Assembly (NCBI RefSeq): GCF_002849695.1
Contig: NZ_CP018937.1
Coordinates: 1,054,001-1,118,000 of the forward strand
Direction: 5' to 3'
DNA: 64,000 nt
Source: Bacteroides fragilis
GTDB lineage: Bacteria > Bacteroidota > Bacteroidia > Bacteroidales > Bacteroidaceae
Shown: in pieces, positions 1-7,197 of the stretch
How positions within the stretch are numbered: the first letter of the stretch is position 1
Layout: each line of letters begins with the position of its first letter
The notes under the pieces: model-generated
Database searches by the model: none
What the model was told of the DNA's origin: nothing
What the model saw: only the letters and a program-made list of their open reading frames with translations
Translations under genes and position numbers: made by a program

Positions 1-2
1 AA

Positions 3-35
3 AGATTACAGCAGGATTTGAAAGACTTCTCTTAA
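3..35 (+). CDS. Possible 3' end of an upstream gene (partial)
   Basis: Frame 3 reads RLQQDLKDFS followed by TAA at 33-35, which looks like a hydrophilic C-terminal tail of a gene that starts before the window. The other two plus frames are also open for a short way (stops near 21 and 76), so the frame choice is weak and no family can be named. Confidence 0.25.
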   Translation, partial: RLQQDLKDFS

Positions 36-149
36 GAGGCTTATTAAGATCGATGCCGGATTTTCCGGAAGTATGAATGGGCTTTTGCAACTCTGTGACA
101 AGAGTAAAAAAGAATAGTGTGTTAAGTGTTTGTTATGTTGTACCCGGAC

Positions 150-197
150 GGGGCATTACATTATATGTTATCGCGATAACAATATATGTAATGCCCC
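150..197. terminator. Long hairpin upstream of yhhQ, probable terminator of the preceding gene
   Basis: GGGGCATTACA (150-160) pairs with TGTAATGCCCC (187-197). The interior holds a perfect 14-bp palindrome GTTATCGCGATAAC (167-180) joined by an AT stem with one bulge. A T-rich stretch follows (200-218). It lies just before the promoter of the queuosine operon, so it most likely insulates that operon from the upstream gene. A protein-binding palindrome is the alternative. Confidence 0.5.
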
Positions 198-214
198 GTT
201 ACATATATTGTTAT

Positions 215-245
215 TTTGTCGATTAAAAAAGAATTGCTACCTTTG
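215..245 (+). promoter_or_regulatory. Bacteroides housekeeping promoter for yhhQ-queC-queF
   Basis: TTTG at 215-218 (-33 element) and TACCTTTG at 238-245 (-7 element, consensus TAnnTTTG) are separated by 19 bases, the usual Bacteroides spacing. Transcription would start near 252, leaving a leader of about 64 nt that contains the candidate preQ1 aptamer. Confidence 0.7.
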
Positions 246-275
246 CTGCCCGTAAACGTATGATGCCGTGAATAG

Positions 276-314
276 CGGTCGTGTATTCTAGAACACCACG
301 TAAAAAACAGGAAT
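276..314 (+). promoter_or_regulatory. Candidate preQ1-I riboswitch in the yhhQ leader
   Basis: The leader contains CGTG (279-283 region), a loop with TTCTAGAACACC, CACG (297-300), then TAAAAAACAGGAA just before the ATG at 316. This order and wording closely match the preQ1-I aptamer I know from Bacillus (stem, TTCTAG...ACACC loop, stem, TAAAAAAC tail). UUCU in the loop could pair with AGGAA (309-313), which is also the ribosome-binding site, so ligand would block translation. The downstream genes are a queuosine-precursor transporter, queC and queF, the expected targets. The pseudoknot register differs slightly from the Bacillus form and no alignment was run. Confidence 0.5.
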
Positions 315-315
315 T

Positions 316-996
316 ATGAAAGAAAAAGTATCTATACCCTTCATGTTGCTCGGCATTCTGTTCAACGTCTGCCTGATTGCAGCAAACCTTCTCGAAACCA
401 AAGTGATTCAGGTTGGCAGTATCACTGTTACTGCCGGATTGCTGGTGTTTCCCATATCCTATATTATCAATGACTGTATAGCCGAAGTATGGGGATTTAA
501 AAAGGCCCGTCTGATTATTTGGAGCGGATTTGCCATGAACTTCTTTGTGGTAGGCCTCGGGCTGATTGCCGTGGCGTTGCCCGCAGCACCTTTCTGGGAA
601 GGCGAACAGCATTTTGATTTTGTGTTCGGCATGGCTCCCCGCATTGTTGTAGCCAGTCTGTTGGCCTTTCTGGTCGGTTCGTTTCTCAATGCCTATGTCA
701 TGAGTAAAATGAAAGTGGCCAGTGGAGGACGTAACTTTTCTGCCCGTGCCATCTGGTCTACGGTAGTGGGAGAAACGGCCGATTCACTGATCTTCTTTCC
801 CATCGCATTCGGCGGACTGATTGCCTGGCCCGAGCTGTTGGTAATGATGGGCACTCAGATTGTGCTGAAGTCCCTTTACGAAGTGATTATCCTTCCGATC
901 ACCATCCGTGTCGTGAAAGCCGTTAAGAGAATTGACGGGAGCGATGTTTATGATACCGACATCTCCTATAATGTACTTAAGGTAAAGGATATATAA
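316..996 (+). CDS. yhhQ: Queuosine precursor transporter, YhhQ/VUT family
   Basis: An integral inner-membrane protein of 226 residues with about six hydrophobic helices, of the VUT/YhhQ family that imports queuosine precursors (preQ0/preQ1). Recognisable family segments are the N-terminal NLLETKVIQVG and the YIINDCIAEVWGFKKAR block near residues 55-72, plus WSTVVGETADSLIFFPIAF around 150-168. It is the first gene of a same-strand run with queC (37 bp later) and queF, which supports a role in queuosine supply. The leader carries a housekeeping promoter and a candidate preQ1 riboswitch whose tail overlaps the AGGAA ribosome-binding site, so feedback by preQ1 is likely. The start at 316 fits the ribosome-binding site and the family length. 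Confidence 0.9.
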   Translation: MKEKVSIPFMLLGILFNVCLIAANLLETKVIQVGSITVTAGLLVFPISYIINDCIAEVWGFKKARLIIWSGFAMNFFVVGLGLIAVALPAAPFWEGEQHFDFVFGMAPRIVVASLLAFLVGSFLNAYVMSKMKVASGGRNFSARAIWSTVVGETADSLIFFPIAFGGLIAWPELLVMMGTQIVLKSLYEVIILPITIRVVKAVKRIDGSDVYDTDISYNVLKVKDI

Positions 997-1033
997 TAAG
1001 GAGAACTTAAAAACACTTTTTTAGCAAAAATAA

Positions 1034-1696
1034 ATGATGAAAAATGATTCAGCAGTAGTTCTGTTCAGTGGCGGACAGGACTCTACAACGTGTCTCTTCT
1101 GGGCGAAGAAGCATTTCAGCAAAGTATATGCGCTTAGTTTCCTGTACGGACAGAAACATGCACACGAGGTAGAACTGGCCCGGGGAATAGCCGAAAGGGC
1201 AGGAGTGGAGTTTCATGTGATGGACACCTCTTTTATCGGGAGCCTTGGAAGCAATTCGTTGACGGATACCAGCATCTCGATGGACGAAGATAAGCCGGAA
1301 GATTCGTTCCCGAACACCTTTGTTCCGGGACGCAACCTGTTCTTTCTGAGTATTGCCGCTGTCTTTGCCCGTGAACAGGGAGCTTTCCACTTGGTTACCG
1401 GAGTTTCGCAGACCGATTATAGCGGTTATCCCGATTGCCGCGACTCGTTTATCAAGTCGTTGAATGTCACTCTGAATCTGGCTATGGACGAACAGTTTGT
1501 TATCCATACACCGTTGATGTGGATCGATAAAGCCGAAACCTGGGCATTGGCGGACGAACTCGGCGTATTCGATCTTGTACGGAACGAGACGCTGACCTGT
1601 TACAACGGGATTCCTGCCGACGGGTGCGGACACTGCCCGGCATGCAAATTGCGGAAACAGGGGCTGGAAGAGTATTTAAGTAAAAGAAACCGTTAA
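1034..1696 (+). CDS. queC: 7-cyano-7-deazaguanine synthase QueC
   Basis: Converts 7-carboxy-7-deazaguanine to preQ0 with ATP and ammonia, in the cytoplasm. The N-terminal PP-loop SGGQDS lies at residues 12-17. The C-terminal zinc site has Cys189, Cys198, Cys201 and Cys204 ([10 protein letters not shown]). Length, 220 residues, is normal for the family. A second in-frame ATG follows directly (1037), so the start is uncertain by one codon. It sits between yhhQ and queF, and the three read as one operon. queD and queE, needed earlier in the pathway, are not in the window. Confidence 0.96.
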   Translation: MMKNDSAVVLFSGGQDSTTCLFWAKKHFSKVYALSFLYGQKHAHEVELARGIAERAGVEFHVMDTSFIGSLGSNSLTDTSISMDEDKPEDSFPNTFVPGRNLFFLSIAAVFAREQGAFHLVTGVSQTDYSGYPDCRDSFIKSLNVTLNLAMDEQFVIHTPLMWIDKAETWALADELGVFDLVRNETLTCYNGIPADGCGHCPACKLRKQGLEEYLSKRNR

Positions 1697-1710
1697 ATGA
1701 TTAATAGATT

Positions 1711-2166
1711 ATGACTGAACTGAAAGACCAGCTTTCTTTACTGGGAAGAAAGACCGAATATAAGCAGGATTATGCTCCCGAAGTATTGGAATCCTTCGAT
1801 AACAAGCATCCTGAGAACGATTATTGGGTACGTTTCAATTGTCCGGAGTTTACCAGCTTGTGCCCCATAACGGGACAACCGGATTTTGCCGAAATACGTA
1901 TCAGTTACCTGCCCGATGTGAAGATGGTGGAGAGCAAGAGCCTTAAGCTATATCTGTTCAGCTTCCGGAATCACGGCGCTTTTCATGAAGATTGCGTGAA
2001 TATCATAATGAAAGACCTGATCCGTCTGATGGACCCCAAATACATTGAAGTGACCGGTATCTTTACACCCCGCGGCGGTATTTCGATTTATCCGTATGCC
2101 AACTATGGTCGCCCCGGAACGAAATATGAAGAGATGGCTGCCCGGCGGTTGATGAATCATGAATAG
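1711..2166 (+). CDS. queF: NADPH-dependent preQ0 reductase QueF (type I, short form)
   Basis: Reduces the nitrile of preQ0 to the amine of preQ1. The nucleophile Cys51 is in [14 protein letters not shown] (48-61) and the catalytic Asp58 follows. The QueF NADPH motif [13 protein letters not shown] is at 74-86, followed by FHEDC. At 151 residues it is the single-domain type. It starts 14 bp after queC, the last gene of the queuosine operon, and ends 9 bp from the convergent rlmH stop. Confidence 0.96.
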   Translation: MTELKDQLSLLGRKTEYKQDYAPEVLESFDNKHPENDYWVRFNCPEFTSLCPITGQPDFAEIRISYLPDVKMVESKSLKLYLFSFRNHGAFHEDCVNIIMKDLIRLMDPKYIEVTGIFTPRGGISIYPYANYGRPGTKYEEMAARRLMNHE

Positions 2167-2184
2167 GGGATAACCCTATTCATG
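2158..2184. terminator. Hairpin spanning the convergent stops of queF and rlmH
   Basis: CATGAATAGGG (2158-2168) and CCCTATTCATG (2174-2184) form an 11-bp perfect stem with a 5-nt loop. It overlaps the stop codons of both convergent genes, so it would act for both strands. There is no T-run, so Rho-independent function is uncertain. Confidence 0.5.
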
Positions 2185-2649
2185 GTGATAGGGCCCGCCG
2201 TTCAGTATGGTCATGGCCCTATACATCTGTTCTACAAAGATCAGGCGGATCATCTGGTGCGAAAAAGTCATTTTCGACATGGATATCTTTTCGTGTGCCG
2301 CATCATATACCTTTTGTGAAAATCCGTAAGGTCCTCCTATGATGAATACCAGGCGTTTGTTGACGTTTACCAGCTTCTTCTCCATCCAGCGTGCAAATTC
2401 CACCGAACGCATCTCTTTTCCGTGCTCGTCCAGCAACACTACCACGTCTCCCGGCTGGAGGGCTTTGCCTATCAGTTCGCCTTCCTTCTCCTTTTGTTGT
2501 TCCGGGGTGAGGCTTTTCGTGTTTTTCAGTTCGGGAATCACCTCCATATCAAAAGAAATGAAGTGTTTGGTACGCTCTATGTAATCGTTAATTGCAGTGA
2601 TATAATGCTGCTCTACAGTCCGTCCTACGACGATAAGGGTTGTTTTCAT
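2176..2649 (-). CDS. rlmH: 23S rRNA (pseudouridine1915-N3)-methyltransferase RlmH
   Basis: A 157-residue SPOUT methyltransferase that methylates pseudouridine 1915 in helix 69 of 23S rRNA. The sequence shows the family blocks LLDEHGKEMRSVEFA, FIIGGPYGFS and the C-terminal MTFSHQMIRLIFVEQMYRAMTILNG (given here in part) with the terminal PYHHE, which forms the cofactor knot. Length is exactly typical. It is a single gene read opposite to its neighbours. Confidence 0.96.
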   Translation of the reverse strand: MKTTLIVVGRTVEQHYITAINDYIERTKHFISFDMEVIPELKNTKSLTPEQQKEKEGELIGKALQPGDVVVLLDEHGKEMRSVEFARWMEKKLVNVNKRLVFIIGGPYGFSQKVYDAAHEKISMSKMTFSHQMIRLIFVEQMYRAMTILNGGPYHHE

Positions 2650-2694
2650 TCAAGTGCAAACTCTTGTTTATTGCACAAAAATAAGAAAAAAATG

Positions 2695-2723
2695 TTGTTT
2701 TTAGCATTAAATACTTACCTTTG
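2695..2723 (+). promoter_or_regulatory. Housekeeping promoter for the DUF4783 gene and nadC
   Basis: TTG at 2695-2697 and TACCTTTG at 2716-2723 with 18 bases between them fit the Bacteroides -33/-7 consensus. The start codon of the next gene is at 2746. Confidence 0.6.
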
Positions 2724-2745
2724 CGTATCGATAATACTTGTGATT

Positions 2746-3138
2746 ATGAAAAAACGGGTACTTTTATGGATGGCCGGACTCGTATTCGTTGTAACTTCGC
2801 TCTTCGCACAGGACATACCGATGGGCGTGGTCGTGGCGTTTAAGAAAGGAAACTCCCAAGAACTGAACAAGTATTTGGGAGAGAAGGTGGATCTGGTGAT
2901 TCAGAATCGCTCGACAAGCGTCGACAAACAGACTGCTGAAGCAACACTTGCTTCTTTCTTTAATAGCAACAAGGTGAGTGGTTTTAATGTAAATCACGAA
3001 GGTAAGCGAGAGGAGTCGAGTTTTATTATCGGTACCCTGACCACTGCTAACGGCAATTTCCGGGTGAACTGCTTCTTCCGCAGGGTACAGAACAAATATT
3101 TTATAAATCAAATAAGAATAGATAAAACCAATGAATGA
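2746..3138 (+). CDS. Secreted DUF4783 protein
   Basis: A 130-residue protein starting MKKRVLLWMAGLVFVVTSLFAQ, a clear signal peptide with cleavage after FAQ. The mature part is a small NTF2-like fold candidate of the Bacteroidetes family DUF4783, with the conserved block around EKVDLVI and a C-terminal NKYFINQIRID. The function is unknown. The ATG at 2746 is chosen because the signal peptide begins there and the promoter lies just upstream. The reading frame is open further upstream, but that part overlaps rlmH. Its stop overlaps the nadC start by 8 bases, so the two genes are translationally coupled. Confidence 0.85.
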   Translation: MKKRVLLWMAGLVFVVTSLFAQDIPMGVVVAFKKGNSQELNKYLGEKVDLVIQNRSTSVDKQTAEATLASFFNSNKVSGFNVNHEGKREESSFIIGTLTTANGNFRVNCFFRRVQNKYFINQIRIDKTNE

Positions 3139-3970
3139 GTTAATAGACAGACTAATTGATCTGGCCTTTGCCGAAGACATAGGTGATGGCGACCACACAA
3201 CACTTTCCTGTATTCCCGCCACTGCAATGGGAAAATCGAAACTTTTGATTAAAGAAGCCGGTGTATTGGCCGGTATCGAAATTGCCAAAGAAATATTTCA
3301 CCGTTTCGACCCGACTATGAAGGTTGAGGTGTTTATCAACGACGGTGCCGAAGTGAAGCCGGGTGATGTGGCAATGGTTGTGGAAGGTAAAATTCAGTCT
3401 CTGCTTCAGACAGAACGTCTGATGCTGAACGTGATGCAGCGTATGAGCGGCATTGCCACTATGACACGCAAATACGTGAAGCAGCTGGAAGGCACCAAAA
3501 CACGTGTGTTGGATACCCGGAAGACTACTCCGGGACTCCGTATGCTTGAGAAAGCAGCGGTAAAGATCGGCGGGGGTGTCAACCACCGTATCGGACTTTT
3601 CGATATGATTCTTCTGAAAGATAATCACGTGGACTTTGCCGGTGGCATTGATAAGGCCATCAACCGCGCTAAAGAATATTGCAAGGAAAAAGGAAAGGAC
3701 CTCAAGATTGAAATCGAAGTGCGCAATTTCGACGAACTTCAGCAGGTGTTGAATATCGGTGGGGTAGATCGCATCATGTTCGATAACTTCACTCCCGAAA
3801 ATACAAAGATAGCTGTCGAGATGATCGGAGGAAAATATGAGACCGAGTCGTCCGGTGGTATCACGTTCGATACACTCCGTGACTATGCCGAGTGTGGTGT
3901 AGACTTTATTTCGGTAGGTGCCCTTACCCATTCGGTAAAGGGACTCGATATGAGTTTCAAGGCATGCTGA
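3131..3970 (+). CDS. nadC: Nicotinate-nucleotide pyrophosphorylase (quinolinate phosphoribosyltransferase)
   Basis: Makes nicotinate mononucleotide from quinolinate and PRPP in de novo NAD synthesis. Family marks are EDIGDGDHTT at 15-24, RVLDTRKTTPGLR near 125-137, KIGGGVNHRIGL near 145-155 and a C-terminal ESSGGIT/DFISVGALTHS segment. 279 residues is the normal length. It overlaps the DUF4783 gene by 8 bp. A hairpin terminator follows. Confidence 0.96.
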   Translation: MNELIDRLIDLAFAEDIGDGDHTTLSCIPATAMGKSKLLIKEAGVLAGIEIAKEIFHRFDPTMKVEVFINDGAEVKPGDVAMVVEGKIQSLLQTERLMLNVMQRMSGIATMTRKYVKQLEGTKTRVLDTRKTTPGLRMLEKAAVKIGGGVNHRIGLFDMILLKDNHVDFAGGIDKAINRAKEYCKEKGKDLKIEIEVRNFDELQQVLNIGGVDRIMFDNFTPENTKIAVEMIGGKYETESSGGITFDTLRDYAECGVDFISVGALTHSVKGLDMSFKAC

Positions 3971-4005
3971 CATTTTGAACGGTCGGCGATAAACGTTCTT
4001 AAGTG

Positions 4006-4066
4006 ATAAACGATGAACAGGCTACGCATTGATGCAAAGGCTTATTCATCGTTTATTGTTTCTTTA
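4006..4066 (+). terminator. Intrinsic terminator after nadC
   Basis: ATAAACGATGAA (4006-4017) and TTCATCGTTTAT (4045-4056) form a 12-bp perfect stem, followed by a T-rich tract (4057-4066). Confidence 0.6.
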
Positions 4067-4158
4067 ACTTCTTTTTGCACTATTGTTTGCAGCATTCGTT
4101 GCATCCTTGCGTCTAATAGACAAACGACGCAGACATACGTTCGATTTTAAAAAGACAA

Positions 4159-4716
4159 TTGACATTGGAAAACGAGATAGAACTGATAAAGGGCTGTCGG
4201 GCAGGAAAGGATTCGGCCCGTAAGGAACTTTATACCCTATACTCGAGGCAATTGCTGGCGGTATGTTTCCGCTATACGGGCGATATGGAAGCGGCGCACG
4301 ATGTACTGCATGACGGTTTCATCAAAATATTCACCAACTTCTCGTTTCGTGGTGAGTCTTCGCTCGGAACGTGGGTGACCCGGGTGATGGTGACTCAGGC
4401 ACTGGATTACCTGCGAAGGCAAAAACGGATCAGTCAGTTGGTGATACACGAGGATCAGCTTCCTGATATTCCCGATCTTCCGGAAGGAGGAGAGGCAGGA
4501 CCGATATCCGAAGAACAGTTGATGAAGTTTGTCGCAGACTTGCCCGATGGCTGCCGGACGGTTTTTAACCTTTACGTGTTTGAGGAAAAGTCTCACAAAG
4601 AGATAGCCGATATGTTGGGTATCAAGGAGCATTCATCCACTTCGCAGTTGCACCGTGCAAAGTTTTTATTGGCAAAAAGGATTAAAGAATATAGAAATCA
4701 TGAAGAGAGAAAATGA
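4159..4716 (+). CDS. ECF RNA polymerase sigma factor
   Basis: A 185-residue sigma-70 family protein of the extracytoplasmic type. Region 2 runs from about 20 to 85 (LYSRQLLAVCFRYTGD..., HDVLHDGFIKIFTN, GTWVTRVMVTQALDYLRR). Region 4 runs from about 125 to 175 (LPDGCRTVFNLYVFEEKSHKEIADMLGIKEHSSTSQLHRAK). No ATG fits. The start is a TTG at 4159, with a second TTG at 4165 as an alternative, so initiation may be weak. The next gene starts inside its last codons, so the two are coupled. The partner protein has an anti-sigma-like N-terminus. Confidence 0.9.
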   Translation: MTLENEIELIKGCRAGKDSARKELYTLYSRQLLAVCFRYTGDMEAAHDVLHDGFIKIFTNFSFRGESSLGTWVTRVMVTQALDYLRRQKRISQLVIHEDQLPDIPDLPEGGEAGPISEEQLMKFVADLPDGCRTVFNLYVFEEKSHKEIADMLGIKEHSSTSQLHRAKFLLAKRIKEYRNHEERK

Positions 4717-5740
4717 TGAAATAACCGATCTGTTCCGTTCCCGTCTGGGCAATGCCGAGATGACTGTGCGGGATGGTTTCTGGGAAGAACTGAATTCTGA
4801 GGTGATGGCGCGTTGCCATCGTCGGAAGGTGTTTTTCTTCCGCGTAGCGGCCGCCGCTTCCGTACTGCTGGTACTGGTTGCTTCATCGGCTGCTTTTTGG
4901 TTCTTCTCTCCGAAAGAGGAGATAGAAGAAGCTTTTACCCAGGTAGCGGTTGTCAGTGGAAATGCGACTCACCTGGATGGTGACGTGGTGAAACAGGATT
5001 TCACTCCCGTACATTCCGAGCCTGTTTTGAGTAAACCGAGGCCTAAGCGTTTCGGTACTCTGGCCCAATATCAGGACGAAGATGATGATTCGGTTTCGGT
5101 TACGGTTTCCATGTCATTCAGCTTCTCTGCAACGACTACACGCAGAGGACAAAATAATCATCCGGATAAAAACTATTGGCAGGCCGGCGGAGATGGACAG
5201 ACCTTAGTAAATTCTGCTGATGAATCCCCGTCTTCCGATTACACGGCTATGACCGCTAAAGCCCGGACATGGGCTGTAAAGGCGGCAGTCGGTACCGCAT
5301 TGCCTGCCGGAGATGGTAAATATAAGATGCCTGTTACGGTCGGACTAACGGTAGAGAAAAAAATAAATAAACATTTAGCCGTAGAAACCGGTTTATTATA
5401 TTCCAGTTTGCGTGCCGGACAGAACTTGCATTATCTGGGAATTCCCGTAAAACTGAATGTGACACTTGCGGAAATGCCGAAGTTGGATATATATGCTTCT
5501 GTAGGTGGAGTTGCGGATAAGTGCATAGCGGGAGCACCCGATAACAGCTTCAAGCAGGAGCCTGTGCAACTGGCCTTTACCGCAGGAGTGGGAGTGAACT
5601 ATAAAATTAATGATAAACTGGCTTTATTTGCCGAACCGGGAGTGTCGCACCATTTCAAGACAGACTCCAAGCTGGAAACAGTACGTTCGGCACGGCCTAC
5701 GAACTTTAACCTGATTTGCGGTCTGCGCATGACCTATTAA
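4700..5740 (+). CDS. Membrane-anchored anti-sigma-like protein with C-terminal beta-barrel-like domain
   Basis: A 346-residue protein; start ATG at 4700 (MKRENDEITDLFRSRL), overlapping the sigma-factor gene by 17 bp. Residues 1-38 are charged and cytoplasmic and resemble the N-terminus of Bacteroidetes anti-sigma proteins. One transmembrane helix follows (about 39-62, VFFFRVAAAASVLLVLVASSAAFWFF region). A low-complexity linker rich in Asp/Ser/Thr runs to about 190. The C-terminal part has alternating strands and an LICGLRMTY end like small outer-membrane beta-barrels (PorT/OmpA-N type). The combination of inner-membrane anchor and barrel-like tail is odd. By overlap and position it should control the sigma factor; direct proof is lacking. 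Confidence 0.7.
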   Translation: MKRENDEITDLFRSRLGNAEMTVRDGFWEELNSEVMARCHRRKVFFFRVAAAASVLLVLVASSAAFWFFSPKEEIEEAFTQVAVVSGNATHLDGDVVKQDFTPVHSEPVLSKPRPKRFGTLAQYQDEDDDSVSVTVSMSFSFSATTTRRGQNNHPDKNYWQAGGDGQTLVNSADESPSSDYTAMTAKARTWAVKAAVGTALPAGDGKYKMPVTVGLTVEKKINKHLAVETGLLYSSLRAGQNLHYLGIPVKLNVTLAEMPKLDIYASVGGVADKCIAGAPDNSFKQEPVQLAFTAGVGVNYKINDKLALFAEPGVSHHFKTDSKLETVRSARPTNFNLICGLRMTY

Positions 5741-5758
5741 CCATTTAGTACGGACGTT

Positions 5759-6289
5759 ATGAAAAAAACATTTTTTATGCTGCTCACGGTTGTTTTATCA
5801 TTGCTTACTTGTGTAAGTTGCAGCGAAGAGACATTAGATTACAATAACCCGGATGTAGACCTTTTCGTAAGGCAACTCAAAGCGGGGAACTATAATACCA
5901 AGAGCCCGAAGGGCTTTGTAGAAGTGCCTAAATTTACGGAGAAGGATATTCCGACATTGCTGAATTATGCAGAAGACCTGACTCAGGTTGCTTCTTTTCC
6001 GCTTCCGCCGGTATCTGCTTACTATAGCGGTAAGGTCCGGTTGGGCGAGTGCATGTTGTGGATCGTAGAAACTATTCGGTTAGGGCATTATGCGTCGTTT
6101 GGCTGCAAAATGGTGAGAGCCAATGCCGAGAACTACGAGGGTATCTATTTCCTGACCGATGAAGAGTTACTTGATGCTGCTGCCCGGTATCGCCGCTGGT
6201 GGGAAAACAGGCAGTATCCTCGTACGGCATGGACCATTGACGCATGCTTTGACGAGCCCCTTTGCGGGAGTGGATACCGTTGGTGGTAA
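5759..6289 (+). CDS. DUF4943 lipoprotein
   Basis: A 176-residue protein with a lipoprotein signal peptide (MKKTFFMLLTVVLSLLTCVSC, lipobox VSC with Cys21). The mature part contains the YNNPDVDLFVRQLKAGNY motif and an RWWENR segment near the C-terminus, which I associate with Bacteroides family DUF4943. The function is unknown. It starts 18 bp after the anti-sigma-like gene and is probably cotranscribed with the ECF sigma unit. Confidence 0.75.
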   Translation: MKKTFFMLLTVVLSLLTCVSCSEETLDYNNPDVDLFVRQLKAGNYNTKSPKGFVEVPKFTEKDIPTLLNYAEDLTQVASFPLPPVSAYYSGKVRLGECMLWIVETIRLGHYASFGCKMVRANAENYEGIYFLTDEELLDAAARYRRWWENRQYPRTAWTIDACFDEPLCGSGYRWW

Positions 6290-6302
6290 AAAACTAAATC
6301 AG

Positions 6303-6430
6303 ATGAAACGTATCGACTTTCTGGTGCTGTCTTCAGGGGCGGCAGTGATCCTTTATGCCCGATGAACAGCCACGTAAAGGAATTCAAAGACAGGAACATG
6401 CGAAGCAGGTACTTTCATCTTATTAAATAA
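6303..6430 (+). other. Two tiny overlapping ORFs, possibly one broken small gene
   Basis: ORF a (6303-6365) encodes MKRIDFLVLSSGAAVILYAR and ORF b (6362-6430) encodes a 22-residue basic peptide beginning MNSHVKEF. They overlap by ATGA and lie in different frames. Adding one base near 6358 would join them into a single protein of about 43 residues: a hydrophobic N-terminal helix, then a charged tail ending in FHLIK. They fill most of the gap between the DUF4943 and DUF4858 genes. They could be a frameshifted small membrane protein, two coupled peptides, or nothing. Confidence 0.3.
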
Positions 6431-6440
6431 GTGTAGAAGA

Positions 6441-7145
6441 ATGAAGCGTTTGATATTGTTTATATGGTTATGTCCGATGGTCCTGATAGCCCGTGCCCAA
6501 TGGACTGCGAAGGATTCATTGAATCTGCAACGCATCCTGAACGGCCAAGAGGATATCAAGCTGAATATGGATGCTGTGAAACAGATTGATTTCAACAGCT
6601 TGCCGGGTGCTCCCAAAATGTCGAAGGAGAAGCCTGGTCTGAAATTGGACGAGACGCTTCCACAAGTGCTTGATAGAAAGAAAATTGTGTTGACTCTCCG
6701 GCCTTATACGGCCAATACCAAATATAACTGGGACCCTATTTACCAAAAAAAGATACAGGTGGATGCCGATACGTGGCGGGGAGATCCGTTTGTCGAGTTT
6801 TATGAGACCGTTCCTTCCAACTGGGCTAAAAATGTATACGATAAAGGTATCCGCAGTTCATATGAGGAAATCCGTTCCAGTGGGTTGCGGCATAATCTGT
6901 TTGGCGAACGTGCCAATGGCAGGATGGTGACTACGCAGAGTATGGTGCATACCTCTGCCATGAAGCTTGGCAAAAGTGGAGTAACCGTGAGTGGAGGCAC
7001 TATCGGAGGTCTTGACCTGATGACTATTTTCACAAAAGATTTCTGGGACAAAAAAGGACGTGAACGGAGGGCGCGTACACTGGAAGTTTTGAAAGCGTAT
7101 GGTGATTCTACAACGGTGTTGCTTCCTGAACCGATTATACATTGA
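6441..7145 (+). CDS. Secreted DUF4858 protein
   Basis: A 234-residue protein with a signal peptide (MKRLILFIWLCPMVLIARAQ). The mature region resembles Bacteroides family DUF4858: an N-terminal DSLNLQRIL / LNMDAVKQIDF segment, a central KIVLTLRPYTANTKY strand region, and a tail that names many Arg/Lys residues (RRARTLEVLKAYGDST). No catalytic motif is visible. It follows the DUF4943 gene and the tiny ORFs on the same strand, probably the end of the ECF sigma operon. Confidence 0.7.
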   Translation: MKRLILFIWLCPMVLIARAQWTAKDSLNLQRILNGQEDIKLNMDAVKQIDFNSLPGAPKMSKEKPGLKLDETLPQVLDRKKIVLTLRPYTANTKYNWDPIYQKKIQVDADTWRGDPFVEFYETVPSNWAKNVYDKGIRSSYEEIRSSGLRHNLFGERANGRMVTTQSMVHTSAMKLGKSGVTVSGGTIGGLDLMTIFTKDFWDKKGRERRARTLEVLKAYGDSTTVLLPEPIIH

Positions 7146-7197
7146 ATTTGTTAAAAGATAAATAGGAGGATTCTTGCCTTCTTTTTTCAAAAACGAT

